DNA of 64,000 nt. Origin: Aotearoamyces nothofagi. Its lineage: Eukaryota > Ascomycota > Leotiomycetes > Leotiales > Tympanidaceae. Below the pieces are notes generated by a model that was not told the origin of the DNA, did no database searches, and saw nothing but the letters and a program-made list of their open reading frames with translations. A program made the translations under genes and the position numbers. This document shows, piece by piece, positions 11,349 through 22,658 of this stretch. Where the stretch lies: NCBI GenBank assembly GCA_015345905.1, contig JADDTR010000004.1, forward strand, positions 558,001 to 622,000, read 5' to 3'. Each line of letters begins with the position of its first letter. Position 1 is the stretch's first letter.

Positions 11349-12559
11349 CTATGGTCTCAAAAGCAGCTTCCCTGTTGTCTTCCTCCCTTCAAGATCGCTG
11401 TGCGCCCTCTTGATGTCTTTCAATGGATAAATCTCGTGCACTTTCACGTTCAGCTTGTCCTTGATAACAAAATCAAACAGCTCGGCCGTATACTTCTCAA
11501 ACTCCTCTCTCGTGTAGATGTAATTAAATAGAGTCGGCCTCAACACTTTAATATTTTTGGCACTGAGTCTTGCCAATATGAGCGGAGGCACGGCGCCTGA
11601 AGCGTTCCCAAACGATATCAATGTTCCCTTGCGAGCCAGCAGTTCCAGGTCGGCTTCAAATGTCGACTTCCCTACTCCATCAAACACAACAGGGACTCCC
11701 ACGCCCGATGTGATCTCCTTGACCTTGGAGACGACATCCTCGTGCGAGTAATTGACCAAGTACTCGGCCCCATTCTCCTTTGCCAGCGCAAGCTTCTCCG
11801 GCGTGCTAGCCGTAGCGATAATCCTCGCACCAACAGCCTTGAGCAACTGCACCAGCCACAGGCCAACACCTCCCGCAGCGGCGTGGACAAGAACATACTC
11901 GCCCTTCTTGACATAGTATGCTTCCCGAATCAGCGTCAGAGCCGTGAGGCCCTGGATCAGACTGGCGGCGCCGATGCCGGGCTCGATGCCAGCGGGCAGG
12001 ACGTAGACCTTGGACGCTGGAGCGGCCGTGTACTCAGCATAGGCACCGGTGCCGAGCCAGGCGACGCGGTCGCCGACTTTCAGACCGTATAGCTCGCCCG
12101 CGGAGCCCGTCGCGACGATGGTGCCTTCGGCTTCGCGGCCGAGGATTTCGGGCTTCGGGGCCGGGTAGAGGCCGCTGCGGAAATAGCTGTGGGGGTTAGT
12201 TGCTTGCTGGCAGATGCGAGGCAGAGAGGATGGACGTACGTGTCGATATAGTTGATACCGATAAAGTCGTTCTTGACGAGCACTTCGCCGTCCTTGGGCG
12301 TTGGGACCGGGAGGTCTGTCTTGTATTCGAGGACTTCGACGCCCCCTGTCTTCTCGATCAAGACGCCCTTCTGGGTTGCCGGGATGGATGTTGAAGCCAT
12401 TGTTCTTGCAGTGATGTGACTACGAGAGAGAGGTGATGACCAGGCTTGCAATTGATTCTTGAGTTGTGAAAGCCGGGCTGTGGCAGAGATATTTCGCATT
12501 AATGCTGGCTGGGGGCAAGACGTGATTCGGAGGAGACGTGGTGCAATTTGGAAAGACAT
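11349..12559 (-). CDS. ZTA1: NADPH:quinone oxidoreductase (zeta-crystallin type, MDR superfamily)
   Basis: Exons are 12240-12559 and 11349-12186. The 53-bp intron joins GINYIDT to YFRSGLYP, and the product is 385 aa. Residues 1-53 are Arg/Ser-rich without acidic residues and look like a mitochondrial presequence. A second ATG at 12400 (MASTSIPATQKG) would give a ~332-aa cytosolic form. The catalytic part shows the GroES-like fold and the NADP-binding HAAAGGVGLWLVQLLK, and ends ...GKLLLRP. No structural zinc ligands of the alcohol-dehydrogenase type are seen, as expected for this branch. Two start codons suggest dual targeting, which is inference. Confidence 0.88.
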
Positions 12560-13404
12560 ACCAGATGCTTTTAGGCGTGGAACTCGCAGGGTCCTTATGC
12601 CGGATGAAATAAATACTTATAACGGGCCGTGAAACAATGAAGTTCGCGCTTCCTGAAGGCTATGTAGTGGTTTCTACAGTACGTTGTGATGATGCAAGTC
12701 TGAGAGTCTGTTTCTGCCCCTCATCCCCACTCGAGAAATTGGTCAGCCCTCCTTATCGCGATAATGACGAGTGCTGTACCTGCCACGCCGGCGCACGTCA
12801 CACCCCATACAGATGCCGATATGGCCGCTTAGCGGTGGTCACCTTGACCTACCCTCGCTAAGGCGAATTGGTCACCTCGATGTTTGGTTTGAACCAGGTT
12901 CGAACCTCTTTATATATACTGGGGTTTGGAGCTTTATATATACATTATCGCCTCCAGTATATATAAATTTGACCACTATCACCCGTGATGCAATAATCTA
13001 ACTGGTTGACATGCTGTATGGACAACCACCCTGAAGTGCGAAACTAGACAATGCTCTATTTGCTCAGTGACAGTTTGGAGTGTATACTGTGTAGACATGT
13101 TGAGTTTGCTGATGAAGCGCTGATACAGAGATACAAATATCTGATAGAAGTCTATCTCGAGTAAGGGCTTTACTACGTTGGTAGTTTTATCGCCTGATTC
13201 ATTTTCTTCTCCCCTGGTGGTAGGATCTTTACAGTTAACAGTTAACAATGATTACTTCAGGCAGCTGAAATTTACTACTGGTGACTGTCGGCTATATTAG
13301 TATTATCACCAGTATTATTTTCATTGCATTTCCACAGGAAGGAATATGGATTCAGATAATTGATCACTCATTTAATTATACTCCTAAAGACAATCTTAAC
13401 GAGC
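12560..13404. other. Gene-free stretch with palindromes
   Basis: This 845-bp stretch has no gene I can support. It contains the palindromic text GGTTTGAACCAGGTTCGAACC at about 12885-12906, a 14-bp inverted repeat at 12909-12967, and a short TTAACAGTTAAC duplication near 13237. The look is of a decayed transposon end, but no transposase remains visible. Confidence 0.45.
12909..12967. repeat. 14-bp perfect inverted repeat
   Basis: TTTATATATACTGG at 12909-12922 is the exact reverse complement of CCAGTATATATAAA at 12954-12967, with a 31-bp spacer that is itself TA-rich. It can form a hairpin or be a pair of terminal repeats of a very small element. Confidence 0.75.
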
Positions 13405-15513
13405 TTATTTAGCCTTGGAATGTCCCTTTACCCCGTTTTTACCTGGCTTAGCTTTTGTTGCATCTCCCTTTACTCCGTTCTTACTTGGCTTAGCTTTTAC
13501 TGCATCTCCCTTCGTATCCTCACTGTCACTCTTCGGTCCCGAAACCCTCCTAGCCTTCGGATCAATTCCCTTTCTTCTCAGTAGACTTCTCTTCGCCCTC
13601 TCAATATACTCTTGGTCCTCCTCTTTGGAAAAGCCGCCAAAGTCATCCTCATCCTCCTCGGTCTCTGGAACTGGTCTCTTGTCCACGTCAAGCTCATCAA
13701 GCAGATCCTTCTTAATGCCGTTGCCGTTTGACGACCCACTGGCGCCGCTGCCGGGTGATGGGCCAACCTTCTTAAATTTTGCGACGAAGAAACCGTCAAC
13801 GTTGTAAGCGTGTGGGTAATAGCGTCTTGTCATCTTCATTTTTGCGTCAAAGCTCTTTCCCATATATGCCGTAAATCCCTCCTTACCAAAGGTCAAGCCG
13901 GTCTCAACTAATCGAACATTTGGCCTTTTTGTCAAGGCATACTGTACTACCTGCTCGTTTTCCTCAACTGTAACACTGCATGTGGAGTATACGATGTATC
14001 CTCCAGTCTTACTTGCATGATCAACGCTATCAATTGCTGCCAATAACAGCTGCTTTTGTAGATGAGGCAGCATGAGGAAATCTCTTTCCGTCTTGTTGGT
14101 TTTAACACTTGCATCCTTCGCGATAACGCCTGTACCCGAGCAAGGAGCATCCAAAAGAACACGATCGAAGCCACCAATAACCTTTGGAAACTCTCGAGCA
14201 TCATAATTACACACGATTGTGTTCTTAGCTCCCAAACGGTGGATATTACCAATTAGACCCTTAGCTCTGGACTTGTTGCTATCGTTTGCAAATATACAGC
14301 CGGTGTTCTTCATCAGTGCGGCAATGTAGGTAGTCTTTCCACCGGGAGCGGCAGCCATATCAAGGATTCGTTCATCCTCTTGAGGAGCGAGTGCCATGAC
14401 AGGCAAGAATGAAGACGCAGCTTGTAGGATATAGTGGCCAGCCAAATATTCAGGTGTAGCTCCTAGAGGTACAGCAGATTCAAAAATCTGCAGACCAACC
14501 TTGGACCACTTACCAACAGGTTCAAGAGTGACACCACGATTGATAAGTGCCTGAGCAAGGTCTCGTCGATGCGTACGTAGCGTGTTCGTGCGGATGACAA
14601 CTGGACGAGGTGTCTCGTTGGCTTCAAAGAAGGCGAAAGCTTCACGAGGAGGGAAGAGATTGAAAAGCTTCTCGGCGAGGTATTCAGAATAACCGTAATA
14701 CGCGCAGATATCCTTGAGAAGCTGGGCAGTATATTCTGCTCGTGACCGTCCCTCTTCTGCGAGCTTGGCGAATTCATCCAAGACTCGGACAGTATCGTTG
14801 ATCCGAGTACGCAGTAGCTGGAGATCAGGCGCTAATAAGGTCTGGTTCTTGATTCCAATATCCTCATCGTCCTCATCTTCTAGAATCTTGGGGCGGTCCC
14901 CTGCAATATTTGTCTGCATAGCAGCTTCTTCTAATTCCTGCTGCGCTTCCGCAGCCTCTTCAGCCATTTGCTCATCTAATTTTCTGGTTAAACCGGCAAT
15001 ATTGGCTGCTGTCAACTTCTCCTCCGCGTCTGACTCGTCTTCATCCTCGGAAAACATTGCTTTTGGGTGATCAGGATCGGAATCATAGACGTCAGATCCA
15101 GAGTCCAAAAATTCATCCCGCAGTGCATCAGCACCATCCAAGTCATCAAACTCATCATTAAGGAGGTCCGCAGCATCGGAATCGTCGTCCATTTCCTCGT
15201 CAGACCCGAGCACAGGCATAGCCTCCGCATTTTTTGACTTTTTCAAAGCAGGCTTTGGTTTCGCAATAGATCTACCATTCTCGACCTTTGAAGTTCTCCC
15301 ATGCGAAACTTTGCTTTTCGATCCTTTCTTCACATCTCTCTTTCCCTTTCCATTCGTCTTCGGCCTGTCATCATTGCCAGAATATCTCGGCTTTTTGGCT
15401 TCAGCACGTGCGTCCGTGACTGAGATACCAGCTTTCCGTTTTAGGTTCGTGAAATGCGCTTCGTCAAGTGGCTCAGGAATTCCCTGCTTTTGCATACGCC
15501 TGCTGGGCCCCAT
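13405..15513 (-). CDS. NOP2: NOP2, 25S rRNA (cytosine-C5) methyltransferase
   Basis: A single exon encodes 702 aa, opening MGPSRRMQKQGIPEPLDE, the usual start of fungal NOP2. Residues 1-225 are basic, then strongly acidic. The RCMT domain follows: S-adenosylmethionine loop DMAAAPGGK at 385-393, PCSGTG with Cys458, and the catalytic TCS with Cys512. These are the two cysteines of the NSUN/NOL1 mechanism. The C-terminal ~100 residues include a short repeated block of K-A-K-P-x-K-N-G-V-K-G type. NOP2 acts in the nucleolus in 60S subunit maturation. The gene is divergent with GET5, only 235 bp away. Confidence 0.95.
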   Translation of the reverse strand: MGPSRRMQKQGIPEPLDEAHFTNLKRKAGISVTDARAEAKKPRYSGNDDRPKTNGKGKRDVKKGSKSKVSHGRTSKVENGRSIAKPKPALKKSKNAEAMPVLGSDEEMDDDSDAADLLNDEFDDLDGADALRDEFLDSGSDVYDSDPDHPKAMFSEDEDESDAEEKLTAANIAGLTRKLDEQMAEEAAEAQQELEEAAMQTNIAGDRPKILEDEDDEDIGIKNQTLLAPDLQLLRTRINDTVRVLDEFAKLAEEGRSRAEYTAQLLKDICAYYGYSEYLAEKLFNLFPPREAFAFFEANETPRPVVIRTNTLRTHRRDLAQALINRGVTLEPVGKWSKVGLQIFESAVPLGATPEYLAGHYILQAASSFLPVMALAPQEDERILDMAAAPGGKTTYIAALMKNTGCIFANDSNKSRAKGLIGNIHRLGAKNTIVCNYDAREFPKVIGGFDRVLLDAPCSGTGVIAKDASVKTNKTERDFLMLPHLQKQLLLAAIDSVDHASKTGGYIVYSTCSVTVEENEQVVQYALTKRPNVRLVETGLTFGKEGFTAYMGKSFDAKMKMTRRYYPHAYNVDGFFVAKFKKVGPSPGSGASGSSNGNGIKKDLLDELDVDKRPVPETEEDEDDFGGFSKEEDQEYIERAKRSLLRRKGIDPKARRVSGPKSDSEDTKGDAVKAKPSKNGVKGDATKAKPGKNGVKGHSKAK

Positions 15514-15748
15514 ATTGTCTGTCAGTGGGGGAAATGTCTTAAAAGTTTGTCGTGGCTCGCTGGACTTTTGGCAGACGAAAATTAATTTTGCTGATAAGAT
15601 TTAGGATTTAGCGCTGCGTGTTGTAGCCTCATCGGCAAGGCTCATATATCACGGCCTCATCTAAGCTTGTCCTTGAGTAATTCCCCATCTACTTTTAGTA
15701 TTTACACAGCTGTTATAGATCTTCAATACACACAGAAATCTTCACAAT
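15514..15748. promoter_or_regulatory. Short divergent promoter, NOP2 and GET5
   Basis: Only 235 bp separate the two divergent ATGs, so regulatory sequence must be shared. I recognise no specific element in it. Confidence 0.6.
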
Positions 15749-16410
15749 ATGACAGAACTATCGTTTGCCAGGTCATTTCTGACATACCTGGATTCGCGTC
15801 CTTCCAAGATCTGGCCAGACCATGTCGAAGATCCACACCGATATCCAGCGCGGGGCGCTGTACGTTTTGCCTCCTAGTACTCACATTGCCAGTTGACTAA
15901 TAGAATATTTCACAGTATATTCTCCCAAAGATGCATCGGCCAATGACCAAAAGGCAAAAGCTGTCGCCGGGTCAAGAACGCTCGGTCACAATTAGCCTCA
16001 AATCTCTACGCAATCCACCACTCGACATTGTCCTCAAGTCTCAATCTCTACTTACCTCAATCCTAGACCTCAAAACGGAGATATCAAATCAGGCATCGAT
16101 ACCAGTGGATAAACTAAGGATATTACACAAAAAGAAGCCAGTCGGTGACGCAAAGGTGTTAAAAGATCTGGTCAGTGAAGAGGATTCAAGTGTGGAATTC
16201 TCGATCATGGTTATGGGAGGAGCAGCAAGCGTAAAGAAGGAGACAGATGATGAATCTATGACACCTATTGTCCAAGGTCCAAGTGGCAAGGAATTGTTAG
16301 AGACTGACGAATTCTGGGATGATTTGAGGGGTTTTTTGACTCAGAGGCTAAGGGACGAAGAGGAAGGGAACCGAGCTTATGGAATATTTAGGAAGGCGTA
16401 TCATAGTTAA
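15749..16410 (+). CDS. GET5: GET5/MDY2, ubiquitin-like subunit of the tail-anchored-protein (GET) pathway
   Basis: Exons are 15749-15859 and 15916-16410 (56-bp intron, branch TTGACTAAT); the product is 201 aa. The first 37 residues (MTELSFARSFLTYLDSRP and on) are the N-terminal segment that in this family binds GET4. A ubiquitin-like domain follows (about 55-130) with PVDKLRILHKKKPVGDAK. The last ~45 residues (ETDEFWDDLRGFLTQRLRDE) form the helical homodimerisation region. GET5 with GET4 bridges SGT2 to GET3 for insertion of tail-anchored proteins into the ER. Reading from the internal ATG at 15931 would lose the GET4-binding part. Confidence 0.85.
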
Positions 16411-16702
16411 TCAGGGACAAAAATATCTATGAATCATTACGAGGTAGGCATAATCGTACAGTCATTTGGACCAATGAGTAAACATCTACGAGGAGCTATC
16501 ACGAAGTAGCGTGACAGGCGCAGTTCATGTCATCAGAATCGGCCATGTAATTGCTTCTCGGCACCGATATCGACAGTCGGTTCTCTGGAATATCAACTGC
16601 CTTTATGCATTCATTTCACATCGCAGGCCAAAGTGCAGCACCAATGAAACACTGTATCCTCCCATTCCCGGTATATGAGATCATTGCGACAAGACAAATC
16701 TT

Positions 16703-17422
16703 TTAGGCCAAACCCTTTGATACCTTTTGAAGGTTAGTAGAATGGCAAAAGCAGGGACATGCGGATGACTTGCCTTCTGTAAAACGCTTGCGTATTCAAT
16801 GTCGTCCTCGTCGTTGGCTTGGAACTCGGTTGCGAGGCCATTAAGGGAGCGCTTGAGCGCATCCTTAGAAGAAGCGTAGACCATCTTGGGCTATTTTACA
16901 TATATCAGCGTTTGCTATGGGCGATGGCACTCAATCATACATACCTGAATGCCAGCATCATCTGGCGACCATGCAATGAACGTGATCTTGCTCCTTGTGC
17001 CCTCGCCTGAAGCAAGGTCATAGTTGAAATCGTAGACAGCGTATCGCGGTCCTTTGGTCAATGCTCCGCTCTTAGTCTTTGACTTAGCACTGACGAGCTT
17101 CTCACGAAATGTATCCCAGTCGCCATTCTCCGACGCTTCCTCGACGACGATCTCTTTATAGTCGTCGGAGAGCTTGTAGATGATGTATTTGATGGTCTTC
17201 CCGAGTTTAAGCTCATTAAACTTCGTGACACACTCAGGTGAAACCTGGACACTACGGTTCCCGGCTGTCAGTATGATCAAAAGCCTTCGAGCATGCGCCC
17301 TATTACTTGTGTACGGCGGTCGGAATGTAGAATTATAGGTACTGACCCTGATTGAGACTACGACATATGACTATTAGCTACGTGTACACTGAAATGAGTG
17401 TTGTGTTTATTATACATACCAT
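16703..17422 (-). CDS. COF1: Cofilin (ADF family actin-severing protein)
   Basis: Five exons give 152 aa, the normal fungal length: 17420-17422 (ATG alone), 17347-17357 (11 nt), 16945-17251, 16774-16890 and 16703-16723. The protein starts [13 protein letters not shown] and contains [17 protein letters not shown]. The actin-binding helix region follows ([16 protein letters not shown]), and the end is [10 protein letters not shown]. The last intron uses a GC donor (AAG|GCAAGT...CTACTAAC...AAAAG); no GT donor keeps the frame and this conserved C-terminus. Cofilin severs and recycles actin filaments at growing tips and rings. Cofilin genes often have an intron near the start codon, but an 11-nt exon after an ATG-only coding exon is extreme. 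Confidence 0.9.
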
Positions 17423-18368
17423 TGCGAAACGTAGAGCTCAGTAAATGCGTATGTGTAGAGCTGTAGAGAGAGCGTCAGCGGGATTTCGGCGCAAGCAGCT
17501 CACGATAAGAATGACGTCTTCTTTACGGGAATATACTGAAGTGTTAGGTACGTACTAGAAAGGATTTTAGCCTGTTGTAAACTATCGTATGACTTGACTC
17601 TCGTAGGTTTGAAACTGCCAAAATGCTTACAGACAGTGTTGGTATTTTTCGAGTTGCTTCTTTCGGAGGTAGCCTGAGCAACAAGTTGGTGGGGTGAGGG
17701 GCCACGTGATGAAAGCTAGCTCGCTTACAGTCCAGGGGAGGGGGAGATTAAGACGTAAGCTCTTACGACAATCACCCTTGGCAAGATAGTGAAAAGAGAG
17801 TATATTCGGAGGTGGCAAGAGAATTTCCTGGGCTTCACAATAGGTACCTCTATGGACCTGAATACTTGAACTCCCAACACGATCACTACCATAAAAATCT
17901 TTATAACTAGTGGATCCCTATTTAGGTCTTTAGAATGAAGCAACACTAAGAGATGGGATATACCTCCTGCTTTGTATAGCAAGCAACAAACTAGAAAGGG
18001 CAGCGGTGAAATTGTCCACCTCAATCACAACGGATGTAGAATGTGTCACAGATCAGATATATGGTTTTTGTTAATCGGTGATCGCGGATTCAATCCATGA
18101 TTTACCCATTATTTTAATTGCACGGAAGTAGCTAGACTCTCTATTACTCTTCTTGTACAACACTGATGCTAAATACGCTTTTATACAATAATCAAATCGC
18201 CCGCAATGCCAGATTTAAGACAGTGGATGAAAGAACTGAGCGGCGTCAGAGTGGAAAGTCCTTTACAAGAACTTTGAACAATATAATACCGCCATGCCTC
18301 GATATGATGGTACAAACTGAAGGTCAACTCGATAGAGCTTCCTTCCCAGCGCCTTTTCCTACTCGCTC
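17423..18368. other. Region between cofilin and HSP60
   Basis: This ~950-bp stretch is the cofilin promoter plus the downstream region of HSP60. No open frame shows a domain or good context, and I see nothing specific in it. Confidence 0.45.
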
Positions 18369-20255
18369 TTACATCATCCCTCCCATACCCCCCATACCTC
18401 CGGGCATTCCGCCCATTGGTGGTCCAGACTTGTCCTCTGCTTCGACAATGGCGACTTCAGTCGTTCCGAGTAACGAGGCAACACCGCTAGCGTCAACAAG
18501 ACCAGTGCGGACGACCTTAAAAGGATCAACAATACCAGCGGCAATCATATCAACATACTCACCCTTAGAGCTGTCAAATCCCTTGTTGAAATCTGTTCCG
18601 AATTCGTCCATCAACTTTCCAACAATTACTGACCCTTCTAGACCGGCGTTCTCCACGATCATCCGCGCTGGCTTAGTGATAGCGCTCTTAATGATACCAA
18701 CACCGAGCTGCTGGTCGAAGTTGGATGGCTTGACATTTCCGAGGGCTTGGCTGGCAGCTTTCAGGAGAGCAGTTCCACCACCTGGCAGAATGCCATCCTC
18801 CACTGCCGCACGGGTGGCATTCAGAGCATCAACGAAGCGGTCCTTCTTCTCGCCTACCTCAACTTCGGACGAGCCACCGACTTTGATGACGGCAACACCA
18901 CCAGAGAGCTTTGCTAGTCGCTCCTGAAGCTTCTCCTTCTCGTAGTCCGATGTAGTTGGGTCGTTGATGACGCCTCGGATCTGCTCGCATCTTTGTGTAA
19001 TGGCATCCTTGCTACCTTCGCCATTCAGAATAATGGTGTCCTCTTTTGTAATGGTGATGGAACCAGTAGAGCCAAACATGTCAACAGTGGCCTTCTCAAG
19101 CTTGATATCGAGCTCATCAGTGAAGACGGTTGCATTGGTAAGAATGCCTAGATCCCCAAGGATCGACTTGCGGTTGTCACCGAATCCTGGCGCCTTGACA
19201 GCAGCAACCTGGAGTTGTCCACGGAGCTTGTTCAAAATGCAGACTGCGAGTGCCTCACCATCGATATCCTCAGCAATAATGACCAATGGTCGTCGAAGCT
19301 GGGTAGATGCTTCTAATGCTGGGATGATATCTTGCACGGCAGAGATCTTCTTTTCCGAAAGGAGGATTAGAGGCTTTTCGAACTCGACCTTTTGAGACTT
19401 GGTATCGGTAATGAAGTATGGAGAGACAAATCCGCGATCAAATCGCATGCCCTCGGTAACCTCAAGCTCATCCTCCATAGTCTTGCCCTCCTTAACAGTG
19501 ATTACACCCTCTTTCCCAACCTTCTCCATTGCGCTTGCGATCAACTTGCCAATGTGGGTGTCCCCGTTGGCACTAATAGTTGCAACTTGTGCTACCTCTT
19601 CACTGGTAGTGATATCGCGTTTGTTTTTCTGGAGAAATTCCACAACAGCCTCGACTGCCGCTTGTGTTCCTCTTCGCAGATCCATGGGATTACAACCTGC
19701 GGCAACATTCTTCACCGTCTCGGAAAAGATGGCTCGTGCTAGGACAGTGGCGGTTGTGGTTCCATCACCAGCAGTCTCGTTTGTCTTTGAGGCGACATCC
19801 TGGATAAGACGGGCACCAAGGTTCTCAAACTTATCCTTTAGGGTAATCGCTCTCGCAACAGTGACACCATCTAGCCCTCATCAGTTACTGCTTCTAAAGC
19901 TATGTTTGCACTTACGCACCCTTTGTAATTTTTGGAGCTCCATAACTCGACTCAATTATGACATTTCGTCCCTTGGGACCAAGGGTTGTTGCCACAGCCT
20001 TTGCCAAAACCTCAACACCAGCAAGCAGAGCTGCCCGTCCTTCGACACCAAATTTAAGCTCCTTAGACAAACACGTCAGCATCTGTGCAGGGAGAGCGAT
20101 TGCCATGTAGAATCATGGGCCGCAGGCTAGGGATATCTTACCTTGTGGGCAAATCGAAGTTGCTGAGCATTGAAGCCGGCTACTGGTCGGAACTTGGAAG
20201 CAGTCGATGCAGACAAGACCGAAGCCCGAGCTCTGGACGTGAATGCTCGTTGCAT
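18369..20255 (-). CDS. HSP60: HSP60, mitochondrial chaperonin
   Basis: Exons are 20142-20255, 19920-20061 and 18369-19870, giving 585 aa. Exon 1 encodes a 38-residue Arg/Ala/Ser-rich mitochondrial presequence ([15 protein letters not shown] and on). The mature part starts [26 protein letters not shown] and the nucleotide-binding [12 protein letters not shown] are present, and the protein ends with the typical GGM repeat ([14 protein letters not shown]). HSP60 folds imported matrix proteins. Introns are 80 and 49 bp. An in-frame ATG in intron 1 (MAIALPAQ) is not the start, since it would remove the presequence. Confidence 0.96.
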
Positions 20256-22658
20256 TGTGTAATGAACTTTAACTAAGAACAATTCTCGTGATACTGCTAC
20301 ACGCAATGGGTTGAAGGATCAAATGAGATTCGTAGCTGTCGTGAGAAAAGAAGTAGCTCAAAAATTATTGAGGAGTATTTCCATTCAAAATTTTGTTTCT
20401 CTCGGATTCGACGAGAGAGCATCTAAAGCCGATATGGTTATTGGCGCTATGAGAGGATTGGGATTAGCGCACCCCGGTTGATATTAGCACAAATTGGTCC
20501 TACTCCAGATTACCGATTACCGACTTCATTTTCGGCTTTGGACCTCGTGGCTCACTGTTGTCGTCGATGAGAAGAATTAATGTATATCTTTTCATGTCTA
20601 CCTACTTGGCTTGATTATGAATACTTAATACTACATGTTCCTGAACTATTCTACTATCTAAAATCCTCTCGGCTCAGAATCAAGCAATTCTCCTGAAACC
20701 TCTGACGTTTGTCCAGGTTAGAGTATATTGTGCTCTCTTTCAGGACTGTCAATCGAGAACTTTGAGACAATTGGTAAGTAATAGAAGTGCTGACGCTTAG
20801 GGGTAACCTCCAAGCTAAGGAGTAACTTGCTCTAAGATCCATATACTTGAAGGAAGTTAACTGTCCTAGGAGGCCTCCATCAAAAGCTTCCTGAAAGACA
20901 AACTCTGATGCTGTCAATAGTGTTACTCAATCCTCTCTCACAAAAGAGAAAGAGGAATATCAAAGCAGCTGTAAAGTTACAGACAGATTTTATGCATATT
21001 GGAGAGTACATATGCTATCTATATCTTTCATTTGTTTTCGCTCTGCTGATTGATACCAAAAGACAGACATCATCATCATGAAATATAATACTTACCTCCT
21101 TTTTCTGAATTTGACTAATTGAATATAACTCGGTCCTTCTTTAATAGCACGTTTAATGAAGCTCAATTTGTCTACATTAACACCGAGACTTTCTATCCTT
21201 ATTGCAGTTGGTTCACTTCCAGACTCAAGTTCGCAGAATAGTTCTCAGAGATAAAGTTTCTCTAAAATTCTTTGGAGTGTTGTAGGTAATGCTGAATACT
21301 TTGCAAGCTGAGAATACCCCTATAGATTTTGACCCCGACGTTGCCCCTCATACTTCCTGCTACTCAAAATCCACAGAAAATGATGGCTACAGCATCAGTC
21401 AAGACTTCAAGAGAGCTACTACGACAAGGATCCTCGAGCATAGAACAGATTTAGACAACTATAGTAGTCTTATACCTCGCTTTCGGGTTTGCTACTGTGC
21501 CTTATATTGCTCGACGATTGAGATATCTCTGCAGGCAAGCAGCTCTGCTTGTTTGAAGTAAGGATGATTAAATTTTCTGCTAATCTCCTTCTATTAGGAA
21601 ACAGTCGCAGATACCTACCTTAGGACATCTATTAGCCGATGCCTCTCAGTAGGCTTCTAGTTGTACAAATCGAGGATAACTAGCAGCTTCACAACTGAGA
21701 GGCTTCTTATAAGTGATAGTTGTAAGCAGAACAATACATAGGTAAACTACTTAACATCTGTCCTCTGAGAAGACAATACCAGATACATAACTACTTCTTC
21801 TGCACCTTTGATTGATCATGCCATCATTCAAGCACAACGGTGAACTTCTTTCTTTATTTCTTTTAGGGGTTATTTTCAGACGCTCACGATGGGCTAGTAT
21901 ATAGGATGGATCCTAAATGTCAATATTGACCACTCACTACGGCGACATCCTCTACCTGAAATCGAGATACTATACACAGTGTGCTATACAGCCATGGATT
22001 TCATTGATGCTGGCTGAGAGCTTTGGTTGTGTGAACCTGTGAGTGATCAAATGCAGCAGTCTCTGGGATATCTATCTATGAAGCCAGTCCTATGTTTGAC
22101 CGTGTACTCGAGTATGCTGCATGGCTATGACTTATTGCTGTGCCCCCTCTTACAGAGTGATCTTGGCGACGACATCTTCGTTATCGGCATATTAATATAA
22201 GTTAAGAGGAACACCGATTATAACATTTGCATATTTTAAAAGCTTATATTGGTCTGCTAGCTAGGCCCTGTGAACTGTGTGATCTTACATTCATACATGG
22301 ATGGCGGACGGCGATCGTAACCATTGAAGACCTAGCTATCGAAGATAATGCATCGAACTTCAATATCAACTCTCAATGAAGGGGATTTTGCAGACATCAG
22401 TATCAAAGAGCTTTGTTGTAAGACAAGCATCTCAGCGATTTCAAATGCATGTCGTGAAAGCAAGGAGTGAAAACACAGAACAAGTTCAACCGAAAAGCTT
22501 CAATATGATCGCCATTGAGACTGGAAGGCCGAGCGCCATCTCTTCCACTGACCAAGAGCCAAAGTTGCAGACTCGAAGACGGAGTGATATTACTGCCACC
22601 GAAAGTACTAGACATTGGGCTCCAATGTTGGCAAGGATATCCCGTTAACGTTGAGGCG
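20256..22658. other. 2.4-kb gene-free AT-rich stretch
   Basis: This lies between the HSP60 start and the end of Myb-like gene A. The longest frames (for example 21289-21561 plus, 22376-22648 plus) lack domains and plausible splice context. The left ~150 bp must include the HSP60 promoter. I see no repeat family here. Confidence 0.45.

Noticed and set aside
12885-12906. tRNA B-box-like text GGTTCGAACC
   Set aside because: It is part of a palindrome; no A box, cloverleaf or acceptor stem can be drawn around it.
18166-18927. Open frame of 253 codons on the plus strand, with others at 18964-19395 and 19392-20130
   Set aside because: All are antisense to HSP60, whose identity is certain; they are shadow frames of its biased codons.
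20256-22658. Search for a further Myb-like gene or a mobile element in the quiet block
   Set aside because: No helix 2/helix 3 pattern, no transposase or reverse-transcriptase motifs and no terminal repeats were seen.
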